In this document: in pieces, positions 33,198 to 45,386 of the stretch
Numbering within the stretch: the first letter of the stretch is position 1
Layout of the letters: each line of letters opens with the position of its first letter
Assembly: GCA_023055355.1 (NCBI GenBank)
Contig: JALJCS010000050.1
Span: forward strand, 1,178,001-1,242,000
Length of the DNA stretch: 64,000 nucleotides
Direction: 5' to 3'
Source: Agelaius tricolor
Taxonomy: Eukaryota > Chordata > Aves > Passeriformes > Icteridae
Made by a program: the position numbers and the translations under genes
The notes under the pieces: model-generated
What the model was told of the DNA's origin: nothing
What the model saw: the letters and a program-made list of their open reading frames with translations, nothing else
Database searches by the model: none

Positions 33198-33265
33198 CAA
33201 CTAACTTGACCATTCATGTTTCTATCAGTGCTCGAACAGTCGATAACTGACTCACTGGAGACCAG

Positions 33266-34456
33266 ATGGCCACTCCCAGGACACCCCGAAATACCTTAAC
33301 AGCTGCTGCCACCGTCACTGTGCTCCTGTGCATCCAAACAGCGGTTGGATGGGTCGTGCCACAACCAACAGAAAACCTATGGGTCACACTGGGGAAATCT
33401 CTCAAGCAGGATAACTTTTGCATGGCCATGGGAGGTGCAAAAACCCGCTGTCTACATGTCTGGTGGGAATCCCCCTGTCACCAAATGAATATGCCTGTGC
33501 AGGTAAGAAGCCCACCCTGGTAGACACCTGGGACGAGTGGATGAAGATCTTACCCCATGCACCACAGGACCTCCAAGAACGAGACCTACCGGGCTCCTCA
33601 AAGTGACTTCTTGTGTCAACTTTTTCGACAAGCCACCCCAACAAAATTGGCATGAGAAATCTGAACCACAGATGATAGTGAGAAAAGATAGATCACCAAA
33701 TGATAAGAGATACAATGATGTTGACTGGTGCAATTATACTGCCAAAACATTATCTAAGTCCTCTCCGTTTCCCAGAGTGCTTCCCAAGGGAGTGTTTCTC
33801 ATCTGTAGTGACAGGGAGTGGGCAGGGATCCCCTTGAAAATCAAAGGGGGCCCCTGCAGTCTTGGCCAGCTTACTACCCTCACCCCAAACACTACCCAAA
33901 TTAAAAATTGGAAACAAGAAACTCAATTGGCACCCCAGAAAAGATCGTACTCCCAATTCAATCAAAATTGTGATGGCCAAATTTATAATTGGGGCAAGAC
34001 GGAGAGGGTCGCTGTTTCCATCTTTCTACCATGGGTTGCAGCTGTGAAGGCCCTCGGTGAGCTTTCTCACCTGGAGTGCTGGCTTAGTAAGCAGACCAAG
34101 GCTACATCCGCTGCCTTATCAGACCTTCTAGCGGACGAGGAAACCACCAGACATGCCACCCTTCAGAACAGAGCGGCCATTGACTTCCTGCTGCTCTCCC
34201 GTGGCCATGGTTGTGAAGATTTCAAAGGACTTTGTTGTTTTAACCTGTCATGGAAAAGCACATCGATCCAGGCCACCATCAAACAAATGCCAGAGCAAAT
34301 GAAGACCCTTACTGAAAATAAAGTTGTGGACATGATGGACAAAATTCTCATGCAGTGGAGCCTCCCTGTGTGGGTGCCCCCATTCTTAAAAGTTTATTGT
34401 GCGTCCTTCTCATAGTTGTTATCGTTTCAGCAGCACTGATGTGTTTTAAGAAATGA
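33266..34456 (+). pseudogene. env: env of the second provirus, frameshifted
   Basis: ATG 33266 with a hydrophobic signal peptide (TVTVLLCIQTAVGW), then a short surface-subunit stretch ending at 33523. Coding continues in another frame from about 33537. The transmembrane part has ECWLSKQTKATSAALSDLL, LQNRAAIDFLLLSRGHGC and a CX6CC motif, the same alpharetrovirus-type layout as the provirus at 7-8.6 kb. The frame ends at a TAG (34413-34415), while the hydrophobic anchor lies in a neighbouring frame (about 34393-34456). At least two frameshifts; not functional. Confidence 0.85.
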
Positions 34457-34506
34457 ATTCACAAAAGACTGGGAAATGTTTATTTAATAAATAAAAAAGG
34501 GGGAGA

Positions 34507-35017
34507 TGTGAGACATAGGCATGGAGAAGACAAACCTGGGATGTCATTGGAGGACACCACTGTTTAAGTTAAGGTGAGAGACTGGTGCAATTCCCCATGG
34601 TTCTTTGCTTGTTAATGTGAATGTGCTGTTGTCAATCGACTGCTGCTCGTCCCCCAGTTCCAGAAAGTTCTGTACTCCCCGTTCCTCCATTGGCTTTCCC
34701 TGAGAGACCCTTCCCACTCTGCTCCCCCATTGGTGTGTCCCGTGTCACCCCACCTTAACTCCAGCCCTGACTCCCTTCCCCATTGGATAATTTGTACCCC
34801 GAGCCCTCCTGCCTTCCTCCAGTTATATACCCTGGCCCCAGCCCTGCTTCTGGCTCTTTACCTCTGGTTCCCTTCAGCAGAGGTTGTGTTCCTGCTTGCT
34901 CCTGTTTCCCTCTTCCCCCTCACTTCAGCTGGGCCCTTGGATTTTCCCTTACTAAACCCGGCTGGATCTGCTCTGCGAGGAGTCCTCTCGTCCCTCTGGT
35001 GAGGCTTTGATTGCACC
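34507..35017 (+). repeat. 3' LTR of the second provirus
   Basis: A polypurine tract (aaaaaagggggaga) precedes TGTGAGACATAGGC. A TATATA box (about 34823) lies inside. The 3' end is placed provisionally at tgattgca near 35017. No matching 5' LTR is in the window. Confidence 0.65.
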
Positions 35018-36820
35018 ATCCGGGCTCAGGCGTCTGCTGGGCTGGGGCAGTTGTCAAGGCAGCCCCAAGTGGAGCCGCTTTCGGTGCTGCAGGCGCCTGA
35101 CAGCGCCTGCCTGGGGAAGCTGCTCTGGCCACCCGCAGCAACCAATTCCTTTTCCCAGGCAGCAGCTCCCAGCGTCCTCCTGCGAAGCCCAGAGAGAGAG
35201 GGAGCAGCTGCCCTCAGCCCTGTCCTTACCGCATCCCAATTCTCATGTAATGTCCCCCCTGGGAGAGAAACTGCCAGAGAAGAGAAGTGCGACCAGATCC
35301 CCTCCTCCCCTGAGCTTGAACACTTCTTTTGTTTCTTAAGGACCCAGTCTTACCAGAGCAGTGGTATTGCACTGACAGCTGGGACACCAGCAGGGGATCA
35401 CCCCACAGTGCCCAGTGTGCACCAGGCTCAACAAGGTCTCCTTCCCCCCTGATTCCACCAGGCCGCTTCCCTTGGCTGTGGTTTTGCTGGATAGTGGGTC
35501 AGGACAGTGAGAATCTCCTTCATCCATTCATTCACTGTTGAGGGTCCTGCAGGCACTTCCTCAATTTCTCTCCAAGTTGACCTCAGAAAACCAATGACAT
35601 CACAGCTCTTGTCCATCTGGTCAAGAATCTCCCACGAGGACACTCTGGTCTCTCCTCCAAGGGCACAAAGCAGCAAAATCCCTGAGGAAAATTTTCCCCC
35701 GTGGGCCCTGCGCCTCCTTGGGTGAGTTCCAGAGCAAACAATCAAGGCAGTGGCCTGAAATGTTTTCCCAGCTAGGCCATAACACTTCTCTGATGGATGC
35801 ACATTGTCCCTGGGGAAAGAGATGTGCAGAACCCTTCACTAATGCCCTGGAATGTCAAACAGGATTCACAGCCATGGACAGCTCTCAGGAACCACTTCAC
35901 TGTGGATTTTCCTTCCTGGAAGCCCAAGATGTCTGAATGTGCTCCTGGTGCCTCAGGGCCTGGGTAAACAGGGCTTGTCAGAGAGGCTGGCAGGGCACCA
36001 ACACCCCTCCTCCTCACAGGGCACCTCTGTTACCCCAATTAGCTCCGAGTGGCTGCCTGGGGACAGGTGCCCACTTCCCCATGTGCCTGGGATGGGCACA
36101 TCCTGCTCAGGGCCAGTGCTGGCCTGGGCCCAGAGCCAGGGCCATGACCCAGGTGCTCTGGGAGGGCTGCGTGGCTGCAGGTGTGACAGGATGAGGGGCA
36201 GGGCAGGGCATATTCCCCTCGGGACAGTGCTGTGGGCATGGAGCTTGGTGGGGTTTGGCATCTGCAGGGAAAGGGCTATCGGGTTGTGTGGATGTGGGAA
36301 TTGTCACTCCTGAGGCATTCCCCAGGCCTCAGCCTTGTCTGCAGGTGCTCAGCATTGCCCAGTGCTCCCCAGTGTCTGCAGTGACTGCGATGCCAATCAG
36401 CCACCTGATCCCATGTCCCTTGTTCCCCTTGTTCTCCCACATGTTGGGTTTGGGGCCGGGCTCAGCTCTGGGGTGTCCCCCAGGGAAAGCTCTGGCAGGG
36501 GAGGGGCAGCAGGAGATGGGGGATCTGGCACTGGGGGCTGTTGGAGGACGGATTGTGTTGGACTGGGGGCTGTCCCCACAGGGTCCCCAGGTGCCTTTGG
36601 CTCCCTGCCTGCCCCCCTTGGCCCCCCAGGTGCCTGGGCCCTTCCAGGGGCAGCTGCCCCATGCAGGAAGCTGGAGGGATGCCGGGCAAGGGGGCTGGAT
36701 CCGTGCCACAGGTGGGGTGGTGTGGACTCTGTGCCAGGGCTGGGCTTGTGGCCAGGGCTGGGGGCTGTGCCAAGCCAGGCTTTGGCCTGGGGGCTGGCAG
36801 GGAGGGTGCAGGGAGGAGTC
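35018..36820. other. No gene recognised; upstream region of the small secreted-peptide gene
   Basis: Mixed sequence to about 35940, then GC-rich with CCAGG/TGGGG words to 36820. ORFs are overlapping and domain-free. Not found elsewhere in the window, so probably ordinary host intergenic DNA. Confidence 0.5.
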
Positions 36821-36828
36821 CTGGCAGG

Positions 36829-36837
36829 GATAAAGGT
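36829..36837 (+). promoter_or_regulatory. TATA-like box
   Basis: GATAAAGGT lies 51-59 bp upstream of the ATG at 36888, giving a short 5' UTR from a start near 36857. Confidence 0.5.
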
Positions 36838-36887
36838 GCTCCTCACCTGCTGCAGCCTCAAGCAGCGCTGCCCAGAGCCAGAGGAAG

Positions 36888-38164
36888 ATGAAGGTGGCTG
36901 TGCTCAGCGTGGCCCTGCTCTTCTCCATCCTGCTGTGCCCCCCGGCACAGGCCAAGGTGAGGCACCAGCCAAACGCTGTCCCCACATCCTGCCCTTTCTG
37001 GCCTCCCTTCCCACCCTTTTGGTGCCTCCTCTGTGTCCCATTCAGGGTCCCCAAACGCCCTCCCACTGACCATTCCTTAGGCCTCTCCTTCCATGTCCCC
37101 CCTCAATCCTTTGCTTTTCTTCCTGGCCACTGCAGAGGGGTCCCCCTGTACAATTCCCTGACTCACCCCCACTCCCACACCATCTCCCAGTCCCGTTGGT
37201 TTTGTCCCCACCTGTCCTCATTCTCCTGTCACCACCAAGTCCCTCCCTTGCTCACCCATGTCCCTACACCTCAGTTCCTTTCTCCTCCCCTGTACCTCAC
37301 ACCCTGCTCCTTCCACACCCCCAGCCCTGTCCCCTGGGCCCTCAAGTGACCCCAGATCAGTGTCTTTGGGTCTCCCCCCACCTCAAACAGATCTCCTTGG
37401 AGGCCCTGAATTCCCATCCCTCTGCCTGCACCCTGCTCCCTGCACCCGTGTCCCCCCCAGCCCCACAAGGTCCAGTCCAGACCCAGCCTTTGTTCTCCTT
37501 TCCAGGCACTCCTGGAGGGAACCCAAGATGATCTGCGGGAGGTGAGTGGGCTGCTGGCATGGGAGGGCATCCCCTCAGGGAACTGGGGGGCAGTGGTGTC
37601 CCCCCATCCCTTGCTGGCACTGGGGACATCCCAGTGACCAGTGAGGTCTCCTGGTCTCTCTGCAGTTGGATTTAGACAATGTCGCAGTCCTGGAGACGCC
37701 TCTGGTGGGTACCACGAGTTCTGCCGCTGTCAGAGCCTCCCCTTGCATGGCCAGCACAGCCCAGGCCATCCCAGTCTGTCCCAGCAGAGCCCAGTGCACC
37801 CCTCCTGACAGCCCAGACAATGCCCTGGCCCAGGGCTGCTCCCCAGGGAAGCCTTTGCCCAGGGCCCTGCTGCATTCCCATCCCTGTCAGCCCAGGAGCC
37901 CCTGGATGAGCCAGGACGCAGCCCCTGCCCCAGCTGTGCCTCTTGGCCAGGAGCCCAGTGCTTCTGGGCAGCAGCACAGCAGCTCCTGCACCCCATTGCT
38001 CCCACAGCCCCTTCCCCAAGGCGCCCCTGCTCTCCCCTGCCTCCCAGTGCAGCCCAGTGCCCCCAGTGTGTCTCTAACGCTGCCTTTGTCCCCAGCCCCC
38101 TGTGGCTGAAGAGCTGCGGGCTCTCCTGCGGCAGAAGCGCCTGGCTGCCTCTCTGGATGCCTAG
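36888..38164 (+). CDS. Small multi-exon gene for a secreted peptide, family not recognised
   Basis: Exon 1 (36888-36956) encodes a clean signal peptide, MKVAVLSVALLFSILLCPP, ending AQAK. Exon 2 (37506-37541, ALLEGTQDDLRE) and exon 3 (37666-37704, LDLDNVAVLETPL) are bounded by good AG/GT sites in phase 0. Exon 4 (38097-38164) best reads PVAEELRALLRQKRLAASLDA then TAG. That frame needs exon 3 to end at 37708 on a weaker donor; with the better donor (37705) the other frame would run on into the last exon. A further intron (38165-38255) follows the stop. The product would be about 70 aa, mature about 47, acidic then amphipathic, without cysteines. It resembles a small apolipoprotein or peptide precursor in size only. 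Confidence 0.6.
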
Positions 38165-38378
38165 GTGAGCCGTGCCTGCAGGGACAGGGCTGGGGACAAA
38201 GCCCAGCCGTGGCCCAGTGGGCTCCAGAGGTCACCTTCTGGGCTTTGTCTTTTAGGCTTGCAAGGACCAGTGTCCTTTTTCCTCTCCAGTGGCATGAGGA
38301 GATGATCATCTCTGCAGGAACCCCCTGAACCATCTGAGCCCTGGGCCATTTCCCCTGAAGAATAATCAATCAATAGTC

Positions 38379-38384
38379 AATAAA
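38379..38384 (+). terminator. Poly(A) signal of the small gene
   Basis: AATAAA, followed about 20 bp on by a GT-rich element (38403-38429), typical of a vertebrate cleavage site. It lies 215 bp after the stop codon. Confidence 0.75.
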
Positions 38385-38429
38385 CCCTTTGAGCAAAGCT
38401 TTGCTCTGTGTCCGTGTGTGTGTCTGTGG

Positions 38430-40290
38430 GTCTGGATTTCCTCCTCTCCAGTGGTCTGGGGAAGTCAGGCCAGGTCTGGGCTCTGCTGCCTTGACACAGT
38501 CTGTGCTTTCCCCCAGACAAATGGTGTGTTGGGAGTTGTGCAGAGTCCAGGGGGAATGGGTTGACTGGGGGGTGGCTGTGCAGGTGGTGAGAAAGGCTGT
38601 GGTTCACTGTGAGAGAAGTCGGAATGGCCTGGGTTTAAAAGAAAAAAAAAAATTTAAAAAAACCCCTTTCTTTTAAAACCTTTTCTCCCTGTGAGAAATG
38701 ACTGTTCACGTCTCAAAATTTTGAAAGGTCTTTTAAAAACTTAACAAAACTTACAACAAAGGGACTAAATAAGGAAAAAGTGACAGTGCTGGGAGCCTCC
38801 CCCTCTTTGTGGCTGGTAGCCACGTGGCTGGCTCATCCACACAATGGCTGCTCTCCCTTTTATATCCTTGCTGTTGCAACAGGCAGCCCTAGCTCCTCCC
38901 AAAGGCTGTCTCTTGACTCTTGGTCGCTGTCCATTGCTGCAGACTGCTTTCCTGGAACTGGATTGGAGCTCAGCTGTTGCTAAGCCGAGCCTCTTAGGAA
39001 CAATCTGCCCCTCCCCAAATGCCCGCACTACCAAGATCATCCCGGGATAACAATGCTGGGCGGGGGGACACATTGCAGTAACAGCACTCTACATCTGTAC
39101 AACTTCTCTTAACATACTGATCATGTTCACCCTTTAATTGGGAGAGATAACCATCTCATTACTCATCTCTAACACTGGGGCATTCACATTCTCTGAAAAA
39201 ATCCCTCCGCCCAGGATTTTTCTCCTGGGCAGCTGAGAAGCCTCAGAGAAAAAGGAAAACAATGCTTATCTCATTTGCTTCTCCTGTGTTGGGCTCCTGT
39301 GCAGAATGTGTTTGGAGATGGTTTACCCACAGGTGATTGATTGGTCACTCAATCCCCTGGTGTGTAAGTGCAGGAAAAGTTGTTTGTGAGAGATAGTTTT
39401 CATTTTTCTATCTAAGAGTGAAAAACAGTTTATGCGGGTGGCTAGTGTTTATCACAGTCCTAGAGCTCTTTTTCAGGGAAAGTAGGTTGTTTTGCACAGT
39501 CCTGGAGCTCTTTTTCAGGAAAAACAAGTTGTTTTTCACTGCTGCACAACTCTGTTCTCACAAAGAGTTGTCAGCTTTCTCATGGCTTCTGTCGGCTCAG
39601 GTCAGGATTCAGTTTGTCGGCCTTTGGCTGCTGTTTCACCACCACAGAAAACATCATTCCTGTCCCAAAAAATAAAAGCAGCTGAGACGCAGATCATTGC
39701 ATTCTAGAAGGTGAAAAGGGATGCAGGTGCCCAGAGGTCCAGGAGAGAAATGGCAGTATTGAAAATGTGAGAAGCAAAGTTTTATCCATAGAGGCAATGC
39801 CTGACCTCAAGGAAGACGTTTCCTACCAATCAAGACTTCCTTAGGGAGCACCCTGCTTCTATATCAATTAGAAAATAATGTTATATTGCTTCTTATGAAA
39901 AGAAAACTAATGAGAGAAAATCCTGAAAATGGGGGAAAAAAAATTTAATGTAATTGCTCATTGAAATCTTTTTCATTAATTCCACTCCTGACAAAACTAA
40001 TTCTTGAAGCTAATTCTGGTCGAGGTGCAGCTCCTTTGGGCTTTGTGCACTCTGAGGAGCCCCATGGGAGATTTGGTGCCAACTCCATGAGCCTCAGTTC
40101 CTCAAAGTGGATGTCACAAATGTCCAAGGAAAGGAAGTGCAAAGCAAAGGCAGAACACACCTTCCAGGGCCCAAGATAATGTTCTCCTCCCCACTGGATT
40201 TTTGCCCTGGTCAGATGGGACTGTGCGAGGGTGAGGGAGACTTCCTGAGCAATCCTTTGCTCTGCGGGCACTGATCAGCTTGATGCCTGG
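38430..40290. other. LTR-like debris, no gene
   Basis: A-rich spot at 38640-38670. The block at about 39175-39720 (gggcattcacattctctgaaaaaatccctccgcccagg onward, with AATAAAAG near 39670) looks like an avian ERV LTR, but ends are not definable. The remainder (39720-40290) shows nothing identifiable. Confidence 0.4.
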
Positions 40291-40299
40291 AGAGGCTCC

Positions 40300-40690
40300 C
40301 TGGAACAGAGGCTGGGCAGAGTTAAAGGAATAAAGTAGGGATTTATTACAAGGCCTTCAAAGGATTCCCCTTGAGCAGGACAAGAGCCCAGCCAAGGCTA
40401 CACTCAAAATGGATGACTGGTCAGGAGTTTTCCCACTTTTATAAGGTTTGGTCCATTTAAATATTGGGGCTAAATGTCCAGTTACAGCTTCAGGTGATGC
40501 AGTCCCATCCTTCCAGTTTGCTCTCCTCAATTTGCTGTTGTTTGCACTTTTGGGGCCTGAAGCTGCAACAGCATCTGGTTCTGGGGCTGGAAAAGGATTG
40601 TTTTGTCTGACTACACTGTGAAGAGAACTTGCTAACACTCTGTCTGAAGTCCAGAGTTACAGACTAATGCAGTACAGAATCTGGAGATAT
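40300..40690 (-). repeat. LTR-like sequence, minus orientation
   Basis: On minus a TTATAAAA (about 40437-40446) is followed about 90 bp on by an AATAAA-type signal (about 40355). Boundaries unknown. Confidence 0.35.
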
Positions 40691-40719
40691 GACAGCTAAA
40701 ACTGAAGGCATCAGCCTGT

Positions 40720-40869
40720 TCCATGTTCCCTTGGTTCCATGGGGACCCACAGCGTCACAATGGCCACTTGTTCCCATGAGGTTCCCCAGTGTCACCGTGG
40801 TGTCCTTGGACCCACCTGGTCACAACCGACCCATGGTTCCATGAGGTTCCGCGGTGTCACCATGGTCAC
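40720..40869. repeat. Short block of minisatellite A
   Basis: Repeated cttggttccatgggg and cacagcgtcacaatggcc words as in the main array. A second short block lies at about 41440-41570. Confidence 0.7.
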
Positions 40870-41260
40870 TGTCAGAGGCTGGATGAGATCAATGTCCTGA
40901 GACACCGTGGGATGAGCTGTCAATCAGTCACACAGTGGGGACAGGGCTAACCCAGCCCTGATTGCCTGAGCGATCAGAAATCCCACCTGGGGGCAGGCCC
41001 ACAAAGGCCCGGGGGCTTAAAAACACGGAGCACAAGGTCAGCCCCTGGTATGGACTCTGCCTTCTCCTGGGGTTTGTGTCTCACCCACACTGGAACCCTA
41101 GGAACTGATAGTCATATGAGTGTCTTTCTATAGAGCTTCTGTCTTTCTGTCTCTCTCTCTTTCTTCTCCTTCTAATGCTCTTTATATGCAACATTTTTTG
41201 GGCACCTCAGCAGTTTACGTGCTCAATGATTTCTAGGTTAAATGAGCTAAGTTAATGAAG
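40870..41260 (+). repeat. Possible LTR between minisatellite A blocks
   Basis: Starts tgtcagaggctggatgag within minisatellite A and has a TTAAAAA box (about 41018). The array resumes at 41440. The 3' end is not resolved. Confidence 0.35.
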
Positions 41261-41570
41261 TTACTGCTATGAAAAGTGTTTTCTGTGTAATTGGATGTTG
41301 CATGAAATCCTTTTCCAAAGTTTCTTGTGTTTTTGTACTTTGCCAGTAAAATTCTGTGTCATTTTGACCTCTTGAGAATATCTGGCTGGTGTTCCTGCTG
41401 TGCACCAAACTCGAGTAAAGGAGCCTTTGGTTACCTGCAGCATTTCAGTGTTCTGGGCTGTTACACCCCACAGGCTCACAATGGCCTCTTGTTTGCACAC
41501 TGGCCCCTTGGTTCCATGGGCCCCAACAGTGCCACAATGATCCCCTTGGTTCCACGACTTCCCAGAGTGT

Positions 41571-42067
41571 TGTAGAGAATACATTGGTAAAGGAGTTAAT
41601 AGAAAGTTCCAATGATAGGTATAGATTGTTTGTTTAATGTTTTATAGTTATGTAAAGTGCCGGTACCCCCGCTGCTCCCACTCTCATCTAAAATGGCAAA
41701 CCAACCAAGACCATAAAGAGGATGATTACATCACCTAATAAGCAAATAGGATACTCCCATAAGACTTAGCAGAAAAGGATTACATAACAAAAACTCCTAG
41801 AACAACGAACCACCATGCAAATAAAGGATCAAAATAACACCTCTAAACAAAGAGAACCTAAGACAATATCAAAGATCCTGGTCAGAACTTTTAGCCTTCA
41901 TCACCCTAACCAGAGTGGGCCAAGAGCAGTATAAAGATTATGAACCTGAAACCAACAGGCGTCTACTCAGAGACTCTTGTGAGGAAAGAAGACCCAGCTC
42001 TTCAGGACAATGGAGCTGACCTCCTTCTCCTCCACGCCGTCCCGGGAGGAGCGGTGCTGTGCGCACA
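41571..42067 (+). repeat. Gammaretrovirus-like LTR, right arm, 3' truncated
   Basis: Starts TGTAGAGAATAC, interrupting minisatellite A. Contains TATAAAG near 41930 and matches 20697-21100 inverted. The R/U5 end and leader are missing: sequence jumps at TGTGC to what lies 578 bp further in the left arm. Confidence 0.75.
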
Positions 42068-42339
42068 ATCCCTGGAGTGGGGGGACACGGGTCCCTACCG
42101 GGGTTTGGGGTGCCCCGAGTACAGCAGCAGCACTGAGTAGAGCCAAGAGGGCCCCAGTGCCCAGGCTCGGACGGCGGTGCTGGGGGTTCAGTGTGCCGCG
42201 GTTCAGGTAGAAACCGTAAAGCCACTGGAGGCCCCTGGGGGCATTGGGGTCACAGGGCAGGGCAGGGCTGGGCTTACAGGGCAGGGCAAGGCCCGACCTG
42301 CCCCTTCCTCCGCCACACACAAAATGTTTGGAGCCAACA

Positions 42340-42870
42340 ATCTCCTCCAGTCTGTCACAACAGGCAATGTTGGAGGTGCAATCCCAATTGTGGCCATGGG
42401 CACCTGGCTGAGAAGGACAATTCTTTTCCATAGGAAGGAAAGCACAGATCCCCAAGGTCTGGAAGGCAGGTGAGAGCCTCAGTAGGCCAAGGCCAGACAG
42501 ACTTGTCAGTAATAGCAGATTTTGGATTTAGGGAATTTTGGAGGTGGAAACCCAATCTCGGCCATGGGCACCTGGAGAAGCAGGACAGTTCTTTCCCATG
42601 GGAAGGAGAGCATGGAGCCTCCCCAAGTGTTTTGGAGACAGATGCGAGGTGACCATTGTGAAACCACTGCCAGCCGGACTTGTCCTGGCAATATTCCTAT
42701 GGAACAATCCCTGGATAGAAGGAAATTTGGAGGTGAAATCCCAGTACTGGCCATGGGTGCCTGGAGCAGAAGGACAGTTCTTTTCCATTGGGAAGGAAAG
42801 CACCGAGCCCCAGTGTTTCAGGAGCAGATGAGAAGTGACCCTCAACATGCAAAGGTCCCTTGGACCCGTC
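42340..42870. repeat. Minisatellite B, right arm
   Basis: Inverted counterpart of 19330-19850 with the same three-unit structure. Confidence 0.85.
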
Positions 42871-42929
42871 AGGCAGCCCATGGGAGGCCAAACCAGCCAG
42901 AGCTGTTCTGTGTTCCCTTGTTTTTAAGG

Positions 42930-44115
42930 GGTTCCAGAGTGTCACAATGGTGCCTTGGATCCATGGGGCCCCGCAGTGTCATAATGGTGACTTGATTCCA
43001 TGGGTTCCAGCAGTGTCACAATGGCCCCTTGATTACAAGAAGACCTGCAGTGTCACACTGGCCCCCAGGTTCGATGGGGTCCCACAATGTCCCAGTGGCC
43101 CCCAGGTGTCATAAGGCCCCGCAGTGTCACAATGGTCCCAAGGATTCCATGAGGCCTTGCAGTGTCACAATGGTCTCCGTGATTCCCCAGCCCCCACAAT
43201 GTCGCGTGACTCCTCTGTTCCATGAGCCCTGCAATGTCACAATGGACCTTTGGACCCTGGGGCTTTGCTGTGTCACAATGGTCTCCTCTGGCTGCACAGT
43301 GTCACAATGGACCATCGATGACAGGAGGCCACTCTGTGTCACCCTGGAGCTTTGGTTCCATGCATCCCTGCAGTGTCACAATGGTCTCCTTTGGTTGCCC
43401 AGTGTCACAATGGACCAGTGATGACATGAGGCCCTGCAGTGTCACAATGGACCTTTGGTTGCATGCAGCCCTGCAGTTTCACAAAGGCCTCTTGGTTTCA
43501 CAAGGCCCCATAATATCACAATGGTCCTCTTGGTTCTGTGGGGACCCCCAGGGGCACAATGGTCTCTGTGATTCCATGGTGCCCCTCAGTGTCACAATGG
43601 TCTATGTGATTCCATGGTGCCTCTCAGTGTCACAATGGCTCCTTGGTTCCATAAGGCTATAAAGTGTCTTAATTGACTTTGCATGGTTCCATGAGGCCTT
43701 GCAATGTCCCAATGAACCTTTGGTTCCATGGAGTCTTGCAGTGTCACAATGGCCCCTTGGTTCCATGACACCCCAAAGTGTCATAATGGTCTCCATGGTG
43801 CCATGAGGCTTTGCAATGTCACAATGGACCCTTGGTTTGATGAGGCCTCTCAGTGTCACAATGATCCCTACATTCCATGGAGCCACACAGTGTCAGTACA
43901 GTCCCCTTGGTTCCATGATGCCCAGCAATGTCACAGTGGTCTCCATGATTCCATGAGGCCCAGCAATGTCACAGTGGTCCCTTGGTCTCACAGGGCCCCA
44001 CAGTGTCACAATGGTCCCCTTGGTTCCAGTAGGCCCAGCAATGTCACAATGGTACCTTGGTGTCACAGGGCCCCACAGTGTCACAATGGTCCCTTGGTTC
44101 CATGGCCCTGTGCTG
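42930..44115. repeat. Minisatellite A, right arm
   Basis: Inverted counterpart of 18236-19290, about 130 bp longer because of extra units near 43900-44060. Confidence 0.92.
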
Positions 44116-45386
44116 GTGCATTCCCCCCTGCCCTTCTCAGGCTGCCCTGCCAGCTGAGAAATGCTCCTTGGGCCTCAGCCTTGGCCAACAGCCCCTGGGC
44201 TCAGCTCCTCTGCAGCTCATCACAAACACTGTCTGCTCCAGGCACTGCTGCTGCCCAACCAGCTCCTGGTTCCTTTAGCAGCAGCCCTGGGAACTGGTTT
44301 TGTTCCCTCAGTGGCACAAGATCCCTGTTCTCACCCTGCCAAAGAAAGCTGTTGGTGCCCAGTGCGGCCAGGATGAGCCATTGCTGGGGCTGAAGCCCCT
44401 CTCTTGGGGCCCTGCAAACAGCGCTCCAAAAGGAGCCCTTGGAGCTCTCCTGGGCCAGCGACTCCCTCTGAGCGGGGCCTCTCCCAGCCGGCAACTCTCC
44501 CGTTTGCTGCACTCGGGGATCCTGAACAAGCACAGAGCCTGGGCCTATCCCCCCACTCCTCCAGGCTCAACCCTTTGTCTGCTGGGGAGATGCCAAAGCA
44601 TCAGCAGTGAGCATTCCCTGCCCTCAGGGGAATTGCTCCCAGGTGCCTTGCACTGACTCTTTGTGGCTGTGTGCACACAGGAGTGCCTGTGCTGGGGAAA
44701 TGTGGCAGAAATGCTGCTCCCTTAGGGGTTGGAGTGCCTTGGATAGCTGAGTCAGTCAGGCCTGTAGGGAAGCTTAAATCACAAGGTCTAAGTGAAGTTA
44801 CGTGCTGCTAAGAGTTGTTCTTAGTTGCTAAGTTGTTACCTTTAATATAAGTTATCAGCTAAGTTAAATATTGTAAAGAGTTATTCCTCTGTTAAATTTG
44901 CAAAGTCATAGGTTTAAGTTAGGTTAAATGCTGTTACACTCTGCTCTTTTGCAAATTTGTGAAGTTGAAAGTATCAGTATAGGTTAAGTTTGAGCTCTGT
45001 TAAGCTTTTAGGCTGTATTCCTTTTATCCCTGTCCTCTCTGTCCTTTTGTCACACACACACACAGAGGGACAGTTCTCGGTTCATTTCTGGTTTGATTGC
45101 CTGGATTCTGTTTGGTTTTCTGGTTGCTTTGTTTCCCTGGTGTGCCTGAAGTGTCCAGTAAGGAGCAGAGTGACTCTTGCCAAGGAACTTTGTGCTGCTG
45201 TCCCTTAAGATTAAATCTGGTTTTTGCTGCTCCCTTGTTGGGGATTTTTTCAGGGCTCTCAAGGCCTCGTTGGTAGCAGGGTGAAGGAGCCCTGGCCCAG
45301 GCTCTGGCCCTGGGGGACACGGGGACGCTGCCGGGGGGTCCCTGTCCCCCTGTGCCACCCCCAGGGCCCTGGCCCCTGTCCCCGTG
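44116..45386. other. ERV flank, right arm, no gene recognised
   Basis: Inverted counterpart of 16951-18235: GC-rich block, AT-rich block, then a CA run near 45051-45064. Confidence 0.6.
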
